Of a stretch of 34,404 bases of DNA, positions 14,243 to 22,412 are shown one piece after another (the stretch's first letter is position 1; each line of letters opens with the position of its first letter). Source of the stretch: a virus; IMG/VR virus record IMGVR_UViG_3300042868_000837, positions 1-34,404 of that record, one strand, 5' to 3'. Position numbers and translations under genes: made by a program. The notes below the pieces were generated by a model. That model saw nothing but the letters and a program-made list of their open reading frames with translations. It did no database searches and had not been told where the DNA came from.

Positions 14243-14486
14243 AAGAAGCGACGGCCTGTTTGAACCGTGGTTGGGGCAGGAAATAGATGGCGTATGGCAC
14301 TCGCGAAACATCGAAGAGTTGTGGAGCGCGGAAGCTCTCTCGGCTATTGGGTTATACAAACCGCTTGTACCAACTGCGCCACCCGGTAAACGGTCGGCTA
14401 GTGATTACATCGCCCGCGTAGATGGCGTTGTGCAGCACGTTTGCGAATGGGTTGATATAGAACCTGAAGACCCGGCTATAGCTTGA
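14229..14486 (+). CDS. Small hypothetical protein (tail-fibre accessory?)
   Basis: An 85-residue protein starting at ATG 14229, preceded by GAGGAG; the frame can be opened four codons earlier at TTG 14217, but the ribosome site favours ATG. Contents: MLYRERSDGLFEPWLGQEID, then a helix-like SAEALSAIGLY and an acidic ending. The opening resembles small phage proteins that follow fibre genes, where chaperone functions are common. No identified family. Confidence 0.62.
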   Translation: MLYRERSDGLFEPWLGQEIDGVWHSRNIEELWSAEALSAIGLYKPLVPTAPPGKRSASDYIARVDGVVQHVCEWVDIEPEDPAIA

Positions 14487-14507
14487 TAAGAAGCTAGGAG
14501 ATAAGTC

Positions 14508-16568
14508 ATGGCTCGTATTATTGACCGCACAGAGCAGGGACGCCGTAACGCCAACGGCCAACTGGGGGCAGTGAAGGGGCTTGTCTTCCATCACACCGGC
14601 TACGCAAAAGACCCAACCACCGGTAAGCTTACTTGGGTGCCTACGGTAGATAGCGTAGTCAACAACGTAAGCGTCCACTTCGTCATGGACCGCGACGGAC
14701 AAGTTTACCAAATTCTCCCTGACGGTTCTAGAGGCAAGCATGTCCTAAAGCAAAACAACAGTTATATAGGTGTTGAGTATATTGCCCGTGATGATGCTGA
14801 CATTACGCAGGCACAGCGGGACGCCACCAAAGGCTTCGTCGAAGAAGTGCTGCCCCGCTATGGGTTAACACCCAGCCCTGATACGCTACTCGGCCATACG
14901 GACGTACCGGGGCAGAAAGAAGTAAACCACAGGCGTATATCAGAGGGGCAAACTGCTAGGTGGAGTGCGCTTACAGCCCTCGGTTTTCCCGCACCAGAAA
15001 CAAAAATATTTGGGGATAATGGTAGCGGTAAACCAACTAGCACATGGGCTGAACTGGCGTCGGGCGTTCCGCAAAATAACCGCCTCGCCTATAACTCAAC
15101 GCCCAATAACGTGCAGCAGCTTCAGACGCAGCTTAAGAGCATGGGCTTCGACCCCGGTAAGGTCGATGGCGTTATGGGTTCGCGCACCAAGTCTGCTATT
15201 AGGAAGTTTCAAGACGCCAATGGCTTGACGGCAGATGGTATTGTCGGACCTCAGACGATCAACGCGCTTTCCGCCGCGATGGGCGGCAGCAGTGTATCGG
15301 TACCCGGCTCGCAGAATTACCGTAATGTGACCGGTGTCGCCCCCGCCGGGGTGTCCGTCTCCCCGCGCTATAACCCCAATGTCGGTATAGGGGACAGCGG
15401 CAATGCTGCCATGTCGGTTACTCCGCGCGTGCCATTTGAGGCTAACTTCCGCGACCCAGCAGACCCGATCCTAAATAATATCTCCCCGGAGCGGGCCAAG
15501 AGGATGTCGCGTGGCCTCGACATGAACGTCAGCCGTGAACAATCGGCAAAGGATGTGCTGATCGGTGGACTTGGTGCGCTGCTCGGTAAGCCGTTTCCGA
15601 TGGGGTCTGCCCCCGCGTCGAACGCTCTCACATCAGTCAGCCGCCCCACTTACGTTGTGGATAGCAGTGGTAACATCGTTGACAGGACTACCGGAGCAAA
15701 GGTCGGCCAGTCGGAACCATCAGTGTTTGCGAACACTGGTCTGAACACTCTGCGTAGGCAGATAGGCTTTACCGACGCATCCCGTGTTGCGCCTGCTGTA
15801 CCCGCTGCCGCTTCTAAGCCTGCTGCACCTGTGGCCACCCCTTATTTGCCGGGGATGACCCTCCCGCGCCCCGCATCAGTCCCTGTTACTGCACAACTCA
15901 CCCCTGCGAGCACCGGCCCTAAGGTTGTTTACTCCGGTGATCCTTCCATTGGTAACATGTACGTCTACCCTAAGGTTCCCTACACAGAGGGCGATCCTAA
16001 CCGCCTTAAACCCCAACCGGTGGGGTTGCCGCTTAACACTAATCCTATAACCAAGTTTGCTGTTCCGTATTATGCGTCGAACAGTCCGTCTCTTGCCGCC
16101 CGCCCAACCGTCGCAGCAAATACATCTGTGGCTCCGATCCCGCTACCACGTAATGCACGGCCAACCGTAGTAAATACCGCCGCAGCAAAACCTCTCCCTG
16201 CGTCTGCACCGTTGTCGTACGCGCCTATTAAACCCACCCCGCCTGCTCCGACTAAACTCACTGGCTTCGGCGGGATGACCGGCACTAGCTTCCAACCTGC
16301 GGCCCCGATCCCAATGCCGTACGGAGCGCGTCCGGTTGCCCCAGCAAACACCGCGTTAGCCGCAACATCGCAACTTGCTGGCGTCAAGCCAGTTAGTAAG
16401 AACGTGTCCAGCTATTCTGGTAGTTCCTCTTCCGGCGGTGGCTCTTCTTCTAGTGCCCCGATTGAGGGTAGCTCCACCGGTAAATTGTATAATGTTGGGC
16501 AGACGTACACCACCGGAGGCGGGCTTAAGTATGTAGCTCAGGCTGACGGTACATTTAAGAAGGTGTAG
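14508..16568 (+). CDS. N-acetylmuramoyl-L-alanine amidase with peptidoglycan-binding domain and long Pro/Ala-rich tail
   Basis: A 686-residue protein. Residues about 1-158 form an Amidase_2-type zinc amidase (cleaves the lactyl-peptide bond of peptidoglycan): FHHTG with H28/H29, HFVMDRDGQVYQ (57-68), IGVEY (87-91), and GHTDVPGQK with H130. The third zinc ligand is not obvious; H141 is a candidate. Residues about 199-256 form a PG_binding_1 repeat (VQQLQTQLKSMGFDPGKVDG, then KFQDANGLTADGIVGPQT). The remaining 430 residues are low-complexity Pro/Ala/Ser-rich with short recurring motifs (APIPLPRNARPTV and APIPMPYGARPV), ending in a β-like NVGQTYTTGGGLKYVAQADG. Too long for a simple endolysin; a virion-anchored or tail-linked lytic enzyme is possible. 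ATG 14508 follows AGGAG. Confidence 0.85.
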   Translation: MARIIDRTEQGRRNANGQLGAVKGLVFHHTGYAKDPTTGKLTWVPTVDSVVNNVSVHFVMDRDGQVYQILPDGSRGKHVLKQNNSYIGVEYIARDDADITQAQRDATKGFVEEVLPRYGLTPSPDTLLGHTDVPGQKEVNHRRISEGQTARWSALTALGFPAPETKIFGDNGSGKPTSTWAELASGVPQNNRLAYNSTPNNVQQLQTQLKSMGFDPGKVDGVMGSRTKSAIRKFQDANGLTADGIVGPQTINALSAAMGGSSVSVPGSQNYRNVTGVAPAGVSVSPRYNPNVGIGDSGNAAMSVTPRVPFEANFRDPADPILNNISPERAKRMSRGLDMNVSREQSAKDVLIGGLGALLGKPFPMGSAPASNALTSVSRPTYVVDSSGNIVDRTTGAKVGQSEPSVFANTGLNTLRRQIGFTDASRVAPAVPAAASKPAAPVATPYLPGMTLPRPASVPVTAQLTPASTGPKVVYSGDPSIGNMYVYPKVPYTEGDPNRLKPQPVGLPLNTNPITKFAVPYYASNSPSLAARPTVAANTSVAPIPLPRNARPTVVNTAAAKPLPASAPLSYAPIKPTPPAPTKLTGFGGMTGTSFQPAAPIPMPYGARPVAPANTALAATSQLAGVKPVSKNVSSYSGSSSSGGGSSSSAPIEGSSTGKLYNVGQTYTTGGGLKYVAQADGTFKKV

Positions 16569-16569
16569 C

Positions 16570-17217
16570 ATGGACGGCAACTTCGACCGCGCTTTAGCGG
16601 AAGTACTTAAGCACGAAGGCGGTTTTGTGAACCACCCCAATGATCCGGGGGGCGCTACCAATCGTGGTATTACAATTGCCGTTTACCGTAAATGGATTGA
16701 TAAAGACGGCACGGTTAACGATCTCAAGAAAATATCTACCGCAGTAGTCGCACATATTTATCGTAAGCATTACTGGAACGCTGTGCGCGGTGACGATCTA
16801 CCTCCCGGTGTAGACTACGCGGTCTTCGATTTTGCCGTTAATTCGGGGGTCAATCGCGCTAGTAAGTTTTTGCAGGCAATTCTAAAAGTACCGCAAGACG
16901 GTAAGATAGGACCTGTCACTATAGCAGCAGTGAACGATGGTGTGCCAGATGCGCTTATCAATCAGTATTGCGACCGCCGTCTCGCGTTTCTTAAGGCGCT
17001 TCGTACGTGGGCTACGTTCGGCAGAGGCTGGGGTAAACGCGTGGCTGATGTCCGTGCTGTCGCCCTTAGAATGGTCGCTGCTGACCACGATATTGTGGGC
17101 ACACAGAGTACCGTAGAAGTTACGTATACCGCGCCGGAACGCGCCGAAATCGCTTCAAACTGGTTTGCTCGTTTGGTACAGTTGATCGCGGCATTCTTCA
17201 AAGGGCTACGGAAATGA
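16570..17217 (+). CDS. Endolysin, GH108-type muramidase with PG_binding_3-like domain
   Basis: A 215-residue enzyme. The N-terminal domain has the GH108 signature with LKHEGGFVNHPNDPGGATNR (residues 13-32); E16 is the expected catalytic residue. The PG_binding_3-like half (about 85-175) shows VDYAVFDFAVNSGVNRASKF and GKIGPVTIAAV. Such enzymes cut glycan strands of the cell wall at lysis. A C-terminal extension (about 190-215) ends in an amphipathic, cationic hydrophobic helix (NWFARLVQLIAAFFKGLRK), possibly membrane-acting or for outer-membrane disruption; that part is inference. The stop overlaps the first holin-like gene (ATGA). Confidence 0.9.
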   Translation: MDGNFDRALAEVLKHEGGFVNHPNDPGGATNRGITIAVYRKWIDKDGTVNDLKKISTAVVAHIYRKHYWNAVRGDDLPPGVDYAVFDFAVNSGVNRASKFLQAILKVPQDGKIGPVTIAAVNDGVPDALINQYCDRRLAFLKALRTWATFGRGWGKRVADVRAVALRMVAADHDIVGTQSTVEVTYTAPERAEIASNWFARLVQLIAAFFKGLRK

Positions 17218-17429
17218 GGGCTATTCTTGAGGGTTGGAAGACGCGACTGCTGGCGTTCTGTGTGGCCTTTCTCGGGATCGTAGAAGCGGTTGATCCGACG
17301 CTTATCACAAGTGCATTCGGGCTTGACCAGCGCGGCAACGCGGTCCTTCTTATCGCTATCGCGGTTGCTATCTTCATCCTACGCCAGATCACCGCTACCC
17401 CAGCACCCCCACTTGTGAGGAAGAAGTGA
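17214..17429 (+). CDS. Holin-like small membrane protein 1
   Basis: A 71-residue protein starting at ATG 17214 in ATGA overlap with the endolysin stop. It has two hydrophobic segments (LLAFCVAFLGIVEAV and NAVLLIAIAVAIFIL), separated by a short turn with aspartates, and a basic C-terminus (RKK). This layout and the gene position directly after the endolysin are typical of a class II-type holin that opens the inner membrane at lysis. Family identity not established. Confidence 0.72.
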   Translation: MRAILEGWKTRLLAFCVAFLGIVEAVDPTLITSAFGLDQRGNAVLLIAIAVAIFILRQITATPAPPLVRKK

Positions 17430-17680
17430 TGGAATGCCTGTTCAATCCAGTCGGATGTGCCGAGGTTGCGGTCGGTCGGGTATCGACCGAGACATGGATT
17501 ATTGCCGCGCTTTTCCTAGGGCTTGTGCTCGGCGCGACGTTCCGCTGGGGTGCAGTAGCCCTCGCCTCCTTCTTTGCTTTCTTGTTCCTTCGGCGCGGTA
17601 GCGACGAGAACCATTCAGAAGTTTCTGGTAAGGACGCGTTGCCGTCTGTGACTATCAAGGGGCGCAAGCGTGGAAGCTAA
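17429..17680 (+). CDS. Small membrane protein 2 (lysis cassette)
   Basis: An 83-residue protein from ATG 17429, overlapping the previous stop (TGATG), with GAGGAAG upstream; a GTG three bases earlier is a weaker alternative. The region TWIIAALFLGLVLGATF plus VALASFFAFLFL is hydrophobic, so one long or two short spans are expected. N- and C-terminal parts are soluble, with two cysteines in the first 11 residues. A holin or spanin-like function is possible from context; I see no lipobox of an outer-membrane spanin. Confidence 0.62.
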   Translation: MECLFNPVGCAEVAVGRVSTETWIIAALFLGLVLGATFRWGAVALASFFAFLFLRRGSDENHSEVSGKDALPSVTIKGRKRGS

Positions 17681-17933
17681 GTTTACGGACGAACAACTTC
17701 AGCAGCTTCGTAACGTGCTTCGCGAGCAATTTGATCGGGCGGGGTTGCGGCTTGATGAACCAGAGCACGTAGACGACGCCCGCGAGGACTTCCGTTTCCT
17801 CCGTAAAATTCGTAAATTTAATGATGGCATTGCCGCTAGGATCGGCACGTTTGTTATCATTAGTGGACTTGGCCTACTTGGATGGGCTATAACGACGGCA
17901 GCTAATGTGTGGAAGTCCGCACCAACACCGTAA
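17670..17933 (+). CDS. Small membrane protein 3 (holin-like)
   Basis: An 87-residue protein starting at GTG 17670, inside the end of the preceding gene, with AAGGGG upstream. It is a charged helical protein (TDEQLQQLRNVLREQFDRAG, EHVDDAREDFRFLRKIRKF) with one membrane span near the C-terminus (IGTFVIISGLGLLGWAI). The layout resembles single-span holin or antiholin-like accessory proteins in other phage lysis cassettes. Exact role uncertain. Confidence 0.62.
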   Translation: MEAKFTDEQLQQLRNVLREQFDRAGLRLDEPEHVDDAREDFRFLRKIRKFNDGIAARIGTFVIISGLGLLGWAITTAANVWKSAPTP

Positions 17934-17944
17934 GGAGACGTATA

Positions 17945-18409
17945 GTGCTGAACGAAAAGTTGAAAGTTACGGGCGATGTTTCGTTCGTACTGCGTGATGA
18001 AACCGGTAAGATTATCGAAACTAAAGAAATTCATAATCTCGTAGTGACGACCGGTCTTAACTTTATCGCCGCTCGCCTGAAAGGCGCTACACCGGCGGCG
18101 ACCGAAATGACGCACATGGCTGTCGGCACTGGCACTGTCGCTGCTGCTCTTGGAAATACTACCCTTGGGACTGAGCTTGCACGCGTAGCGCTGACCACCC
18201 CCGGCGGCACTGTTGGTGCTAGTCCCGCTACTATCCAGTACGCGTGTACCTTCGGCGCTGGAAGCCCTTCGGGCACAAATGCGCTCACGGAAGCTGGCGT
18301 GTTTAGTGCCTCGTCCGCTGGTACCATGATGTGCCGCACGGTCTTCTCCGCGATCAACAAAGCCCCCGGTGATAGCCTGACTATCACGTGGACGATTACC
18401 ATCAGCTAA
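17945..18409 (+). CDS. Tail-associated structural protein
   Basis: A 154-residue protein. I choose GTG 17945 as start because AAGGAGACG precedes it at good distance; an open frame goes back to 17909. The first part is β-rich (VTGDVSFVLRDETGKIIETK), followed by a segment VGTGTVAAALGNTTLGTELA and an ending SAINKAPGDSLTITWTITIS. I recall similar proteins in podophages annotated as tail or virion structural proteins. It returns the gene order from lysis to tail, just before the glycine-rich adhesin gene. Function otherwise unknown. Confidence 0.7.
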   Translation: MLNEKLKVTGDVSFVLRDETGKIIETKEIHNLVVTTGLNFIAARLKGATPAATEMTHMAVGTGTVAAALGNTTLGTELARVALTTPGGTVGASPATIQYACTFGAGSPSGTNALTEAGVFSASSAGTMMCRTVFSAINKAPGDSLTITWTITIS

Positions 18410-18419
18410 GGAACCTTAA

Positions 18420-19640
18420 ATGGGCACCGTACAGGTTAAGAACAACGCATACAGCACTCTGGCAAGTGGCATTAACAATGTCGCTACCTCGCTGACCGTT
18501 GCCACTGGACACGGTGCCCGTTTCCCGGCTGTCACCACAGCCTCTGGCAACTATTTTTACGCAACGCTGATCGACACTTCTAACAATCTGGAAGTGGTTA
18601 AGGTCACTAACGTGTCTACGGATACGTTCACCATCGTCCGCGCTCAAGACGGCACTACGGCACGGGCTTACTCGGCTGCTGATCGTATTGAGTTGCGTGT
18701 TACCGCAGCGCTCCTTAACGAACTTCCCGCCCGGCCCATCCAAACCGGCGACATCGCGGACGATGCGATTACAGCGGATAAGCTTGCAGACACGGCTGTC
18801 ACCGCTGGCTCCTACGGCGGCGCTGGTAAGTACACCGCGATCACAGTAGACGCGCAGGGTCGGTTGACGGCAGCAAGTCAGGGTTCGCTCGGTGTTCTCT
18901 CGGCGACGACTTATGATGTAGCAGCTAGTCCTGTCTCATGGACCAAGCCCGCTACCGGTACGTTTATCCGCGTCCAGATGTGGGGCGGTGGCGGCTCAGG
19001 CGGTCGGTATCAGTCAGGTGATGCTTGCGGTGGCGGCGGCGGCGGTGGGTACTTCGACGTTAGTTTCCCACTTTCCTCGATTGCCGCAACTGCTACGATC
19101 ACTATCGGTGCCGGTGGCGCAGCTAAGACCGTAACCGGTAATGGTAATAACGGCGGCAACACTACGTTCGTCCACGGGTCTACGACTTACACGGCTTATG
19201 CTGGCGGCGGTGGCGCTCGCGGTTCCGCCGGTACTGTCCCCGGCGGTGGCGGCGGCGGTATGCTTGGCGCTGGTTCCGTAACCTCTGACACTGTGACCGC
19301 CGCAGGCAACATGGGCGGCGGCGTTGGTGGTTCAGCGGGCTTAAAAGGCGGGTATCCGACTGTTATATTCGCTGGCGCTGGCGGTGGTGGCGGCACTACC
19401 TCTGGTGTTGGCGGCGCGGGGGGCGATGCGTTCTGGGGCGGCGCTGGCGGTGGCGGTGGCACGGAGACCGGCGCTACAGCCGCTGGGGGTACAAGCTTCT
19501 TTGGCGGCGCTGGTGGTGCTGGTAATACAGGTACTGCGGCTGCTACTGCTGGTTCTGTCCCCGGTGGGGGTGGCGGTGGGTCTGAAAGCGGTAACTCTGG
19601 CGCTGGTGGCGCTGGTCGCTGCATTATTACCATTTGGTAA
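18420..19640 (+). CDS. Glycine-rich tail adhesin-like protein
   Basis: A 406-residue protein. The N-terminal 95 residues form a β-rich domain (NNVATSLTVATGHGARFPAV), then a spacer with IADDAITADKLADTAVTAGS, a pattern usual before fibre receptor regions. From about residue 188 (MWGGGGSGGRY) to the end it is strongly glycine-rich in runs of 3-7, like the Gly_rich_2 type and the polyglycine-II helix tips of T4-like adhesins. Thus it may bind host surface. It ends GAGGAGRCIITIW. The high GC repetitive DNA is natural for this composition. ATG 18420 has AAGGAA nearby. Confidence 0.8.
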   Translation: MGTVQVKNNAYSTLASGINNVATSLTVATGHGARFPAVTTASGNYFYATLIDTSNNLEVVKVTNVSTDTFTIVRAQDGTTARAYSAADRIELRVTAALLNELPARPIQTGDIADDAITADKLADTAVTAGSYGGAGKYTAITVDAQGRLTAASQGSLGVLSATTYDVAASPVSWTKPATGTFIRVQMWGGGGSGGRYQSGDACGGGGGGGYFDVSFPLSSIAATATITIGAGGAAKTVTGNGNNGGNTTFVHGSTTYTAYAGGGGARGSAGTVPGGGGGGMLGAGSVTSDTVTAAGNMGGGVGGSAGLKGGYPTVIFAGAGGGGGTTSGVGGAGGDAFWGGAGGGGGTETGATAAGGTSFFGGAGGAGNTGTAAATAGSVPGGGGGGSESGNSGAGGAGRCIITIW

Positions 19641-19649
19641 GGGACACAG

Positions 19650-22061
19650 ATGCCCGCAGTTAAAATTGAGAAGTTTCTTGGCCTTGCACCCAAGGTAGCA
19701 CCGCAGTTGCTGCCTAACGTTGCTGCGCAAGAAGCAAGCAATGTGCGGCTCTTTTCCGGTGATCTACTTCCGTATCGCTTGCCGAAAGAAGTCGGAACCA
19801 CTTATCGCAGCGGTGAGGTCAAGACGATCTACCCATTGCGTAACCCTACGACCGACGCTATCGAATGGTTGTCTTGGCCGGGTGACATCGACGTAGCCGT
19901 GGCTACTTCGCTTAACGACGAAGAGCAGCGCATCTACTATACTGGCGACGGTGTCCCTAAGGTAACGAACTACGACAAGGCCATCGCTGGCGGTGGTCCA
20001 TACCCGGCTGGGTCTTTCGATCTTGGGCTTTCACTTCCTACGGCTAAACCATCTGCGTCTGCCGCGACTTTCTCGCAACTGACTGTTTCGTCTTACGCGC
20101 GGGATAGCGGTAGTATCGCTACGCTTACGTTCGGTTCAGCGCACGGTCTCAAGTCTGGTGCTGTGGTTACAGTATCCGGGTTTAACGACACTTCACCGGA
20201 CACTACGCCGTTTAACCTAACTAATACCGTCATTACGGTGACAAGTAGCACGACCTTTACCTACTATAACGTAGGTCCTGTTGTATCGACTACTTCAACC
20301 GACACGGACGGTCGCGTCAATTTGGCTGGTAACACAATCCAGCGCAACTACGTGTACACGTGGTACACCCCGTGGGGTGAGGAGAGCATTCCTTCTGAAC
20401 CTACGGCTGACATCTTTTGTAAAGACGGTCAGGTTGTAACCGTTAGTAATTTGCCTAACTCTGCTCCCGCAGGCAGTAACTATATCCGGGCGATCCGACT
20501 TTACAGGACGGTTACGACCACGACTGGCTCCGGCTATCTCCGGCTCCGCACCCTTTGGTTCCCTCGCACCATCGCGTCTGCAAGCCGCGCAACCAACGTA
20601 GCAACACTGACGTTCACTGAGCCTCATAACCTTGAGGTGGACGACTACTTCAAGGTGGCTGCTGTAGCTTTTGGTGGTTCCGCAGACACCAGCTTCAATG
20701 GTTCCGATAGGATTGTTCTGTCCGTTTCTACGGACGGTAAGTCGCTGACCTACGCAAGCACCGGCACCGACAAGGCTACGACTGCTTGCTCCGCTGGTAC
20801 GGTCTATTACGATGTGGCGGAACCCGGCGGTACGACCCATACCTACTACGAGAGCACGACCTTCACGGATAACTATAACGTCTACGGGCTTGTGTTCCCG
20901 CTGACTTCGCTCGACTACGACCCGCCTGATCCAGATATGACCGGGCTTACCCGCGCCCATAATAACATCCTCGCTGGCTTCGTAGGCAATGAACTCTGCC
21001 TGTCTGAACCAAGCAAGCCGTGGGCGTGGCCGATTATCTACCGGCAGATTTTTGATGCACCAATCGTAGCCATTGCGGCGGTGTCCGAAACCATCTTGGT
21101 TATGACGGAGAAGTACCCGTATATTGTGCAGGGTAACGAACCGGCTAATATGGGGCAGACCCGTGTCGATGCGCCTTACCCCTGTGTGTCTAAGCGCGGG
21201 GTTGTCAATATGGGGTATGGTGCCATCTATCCCACACATGGTGGGCTAGCGATCTGGGGCGGCGCGTCCGGTCTCGACATCATTACCAAAGTTGTCCATG
21301 ACTGGGACACTTGGGAACTCATGGGTCAGCCTAGTGAGCTTGTGTCCGAGTTCTTCTCCGACAAGTACTTCGGGTCTTACACTTCCGGTTCGATCATTTT
21401 TGAGCAGGATAGCGAGACTGGCGGCAACCTGACCACCTCTACTACAAAATTTACCGCAGCCTACTACGACGCTCGCGACGACGCGTTCTATTACGTTCCC
21501 GGCGTAGACGGTACCGTTTACCAGTGGGACCACCCGGAGCAGCCGTTTACTGAGATGTCGTGGAAGTCGAAGCTGATCGACACGCCGCTATGGATCAACC
21601 TTGGCGCGGCACGAGTGGTCGCGGACTACGCGGTTGACGTATCCGCTGTCGAGGCAGTCGTTGCCTATAACGCGCAAGTGGTAGCGCATAACACTGCTGT
21701 TTGGGCTTATGAGGACACTGATAACGATACCATCGCGCTAAATACGATCAACGGGCCACATGATTACGTCGATCCCATCACGCTCGCGAACACGGTTGTT
21801 CTAGGATCGTTGAACACCACGCTCGTTAACGGCGATCTTCTTACGCAGTACGAGCTTCCGCTCCCTGCTGGTAGTAATCCGGTAACGTTCTCCCTTTGGG
21901 TCGATCAGGAACTTGTCGTTAGTACGACCCTCACAGACAGCGGCGTGTTCCGCTTACCTACCGGTTACCGTTTCGATAGGTTTGAAGTCGCCGTCTCTGG
22001 TGCGACCCGCGTTCAGGCTATCCATCTGGGTGAGACACCCACGCAGTTGAGGACTTCGTAA
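19650..22061 (+). CDS. Tail nozzle-like protein (compare T7 gp12)
   Basis: An 803-residue protein, large and β-rich, opening MPAVKIEKFLGLAPKVAPQL, as in podophage nozzle proteins. Position after the fibre genes and before ejection genes fits. Two similar β inserts stand out: residues about 145-225 (SYARDSGSIATLTFGSAHGL) and 308-388 (IASASRATNVATLTFTEPHN), each with a VATLTF-type or IATLTF-type strand, a HGL/HNL turn and a later TFTY/SLTY strand. These look like duplicated domains set into the nozzle scaffold. The last half carries propeller-like strands (YGAIYPTHGGLAIWGGASGL). Function: channel for DNA exit. ATG 19650 follows AAGGGAC. Confidence 0.8.
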   Translation: MPAVKIEKFLGLAPKVAPQLLPNVAAQEASNVRLFSGDLLPYRLPKEVGTTYRSGEVKTIYPLRNPTTDAIEWLSWPGDIDVAVATSLNDEEQRIYYTGDGVPKVTNYDKAIAGGGPYPAGSFDLGLSLPTAKPSASAATFSQLTVSSYARDSGSIATLTFGSAHGLKSGAVVTVSGFNDTSPDTTPFNLTNTVITVTSSTTFTYYNVGPVVSTTSTDTDGRVNLAGNTIQRNYVYTWYTPWGEESIPSEPTADIFCKDGQVVTVSNLPNSAPAGSNYIRAIRLYRTVTTTTGSGYLRLRTLWFPRTIASASRATNVATLTFTEPHNLEVDDYFKVAAVAFGGSADTSFNGSDRIVLSVSTDGKSLTYASTGTDKATTACSAGTVYYDVAEPGGTTHTYYESTTFTDNYNVYGLVFPLTSLDYDPPDPDMTGLTRAHNNILAGFVGNELCLSEPSKPWAWPIIYRQIFDAPIVAIAAVSETILVMTEKYPYIVQGNEPANMGQTRVDAPYPCVSKRGVVNMGYGAIYPTHGGLAIWGGASGLDIITKVVHDWDTWELMGQPSELVSEFFSDKYFGSYTSGSIIFEQDSETGGNLTTSTTKFTAAYYDARDDAFYYVPGVDGTVYQWDHPEQPFTEMSWKSKLIDTPLWINLGAARVVADYAVDVSAVEAVVAYNAQVVAHNTAVWAYEDTDNDTIALNTINGPHDYVDPITLANTVVLGSLNTTLVNGDLLTQYELPLPAGSNPVTFSLWVDQELVVSTTLTDSGVFRLPTGYRFDRFEVAVSGATRVQAIHLGETPTQLRTS

Positions 22062-22411
22062 TGGCATTCTCAGCGCTACCTCCGGTGCCCACTGCTGATA
22101 ACAGAGAGTGGCTCTATCGCTTTAACAACGCGATGAAGCAGAATATGGAGCTTCTCACCGGGCAACGCGGGCAGTCAGGTAGCCGTGCAATTCTCGCTGG
22201 GCAAGTTAGCCTTAACCCTGTGCCTGAGCTAAACATGCGGCAGGTCACTGCAACGGGCGTTGGTATTGCGGTTAACTCTGCTGCGTCCACTGCGGTTGCA
22301 ACACAGGCTGATTATGTTAAACTAATCGTAGACGTACAGACGCTTGCGAACGATGTTGCTGCCATCCGTGCGACACTGAATGGCCTCATAGAACAGCTAA
22401 AGGGTGTATAA
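22061..22411 (+). CDS. Small tail protein with C-terminal helix
   Basis: A 116-residue protein that overlaps the nozzle gene stop (TAATG). It begins MAFSALPPVPTADNREWLYR, then a helical NNAMKQNMELLTGQ, and ends in a heptad-like helix (DVQTLANDVAAIRATLNGLI) that may trimerise. Similar small proteins lie after nozzle genes in other podophages. Probably a virion component. No motif suggests enzyme activity. Confidence 0.7.
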   Translation: MAFSALPPVPTADNREWLYRFNNAMKQNMELLTGQRGQSGSRAILAGQVSLNPVPELNMRQVTATGVGIAVNSAASTAVATQADYVKLIVDVQTLANDVAAIRATLNGLIEQLKGV

Positions 22412-22412
22412 G

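Noticed and set aside
20295-21239. 314-residue minus-strand open frame
   Set aside because: Lies wholly inside the nozzle-like gene, in opposite phase, with no recognisable domain; arises from codon bias.
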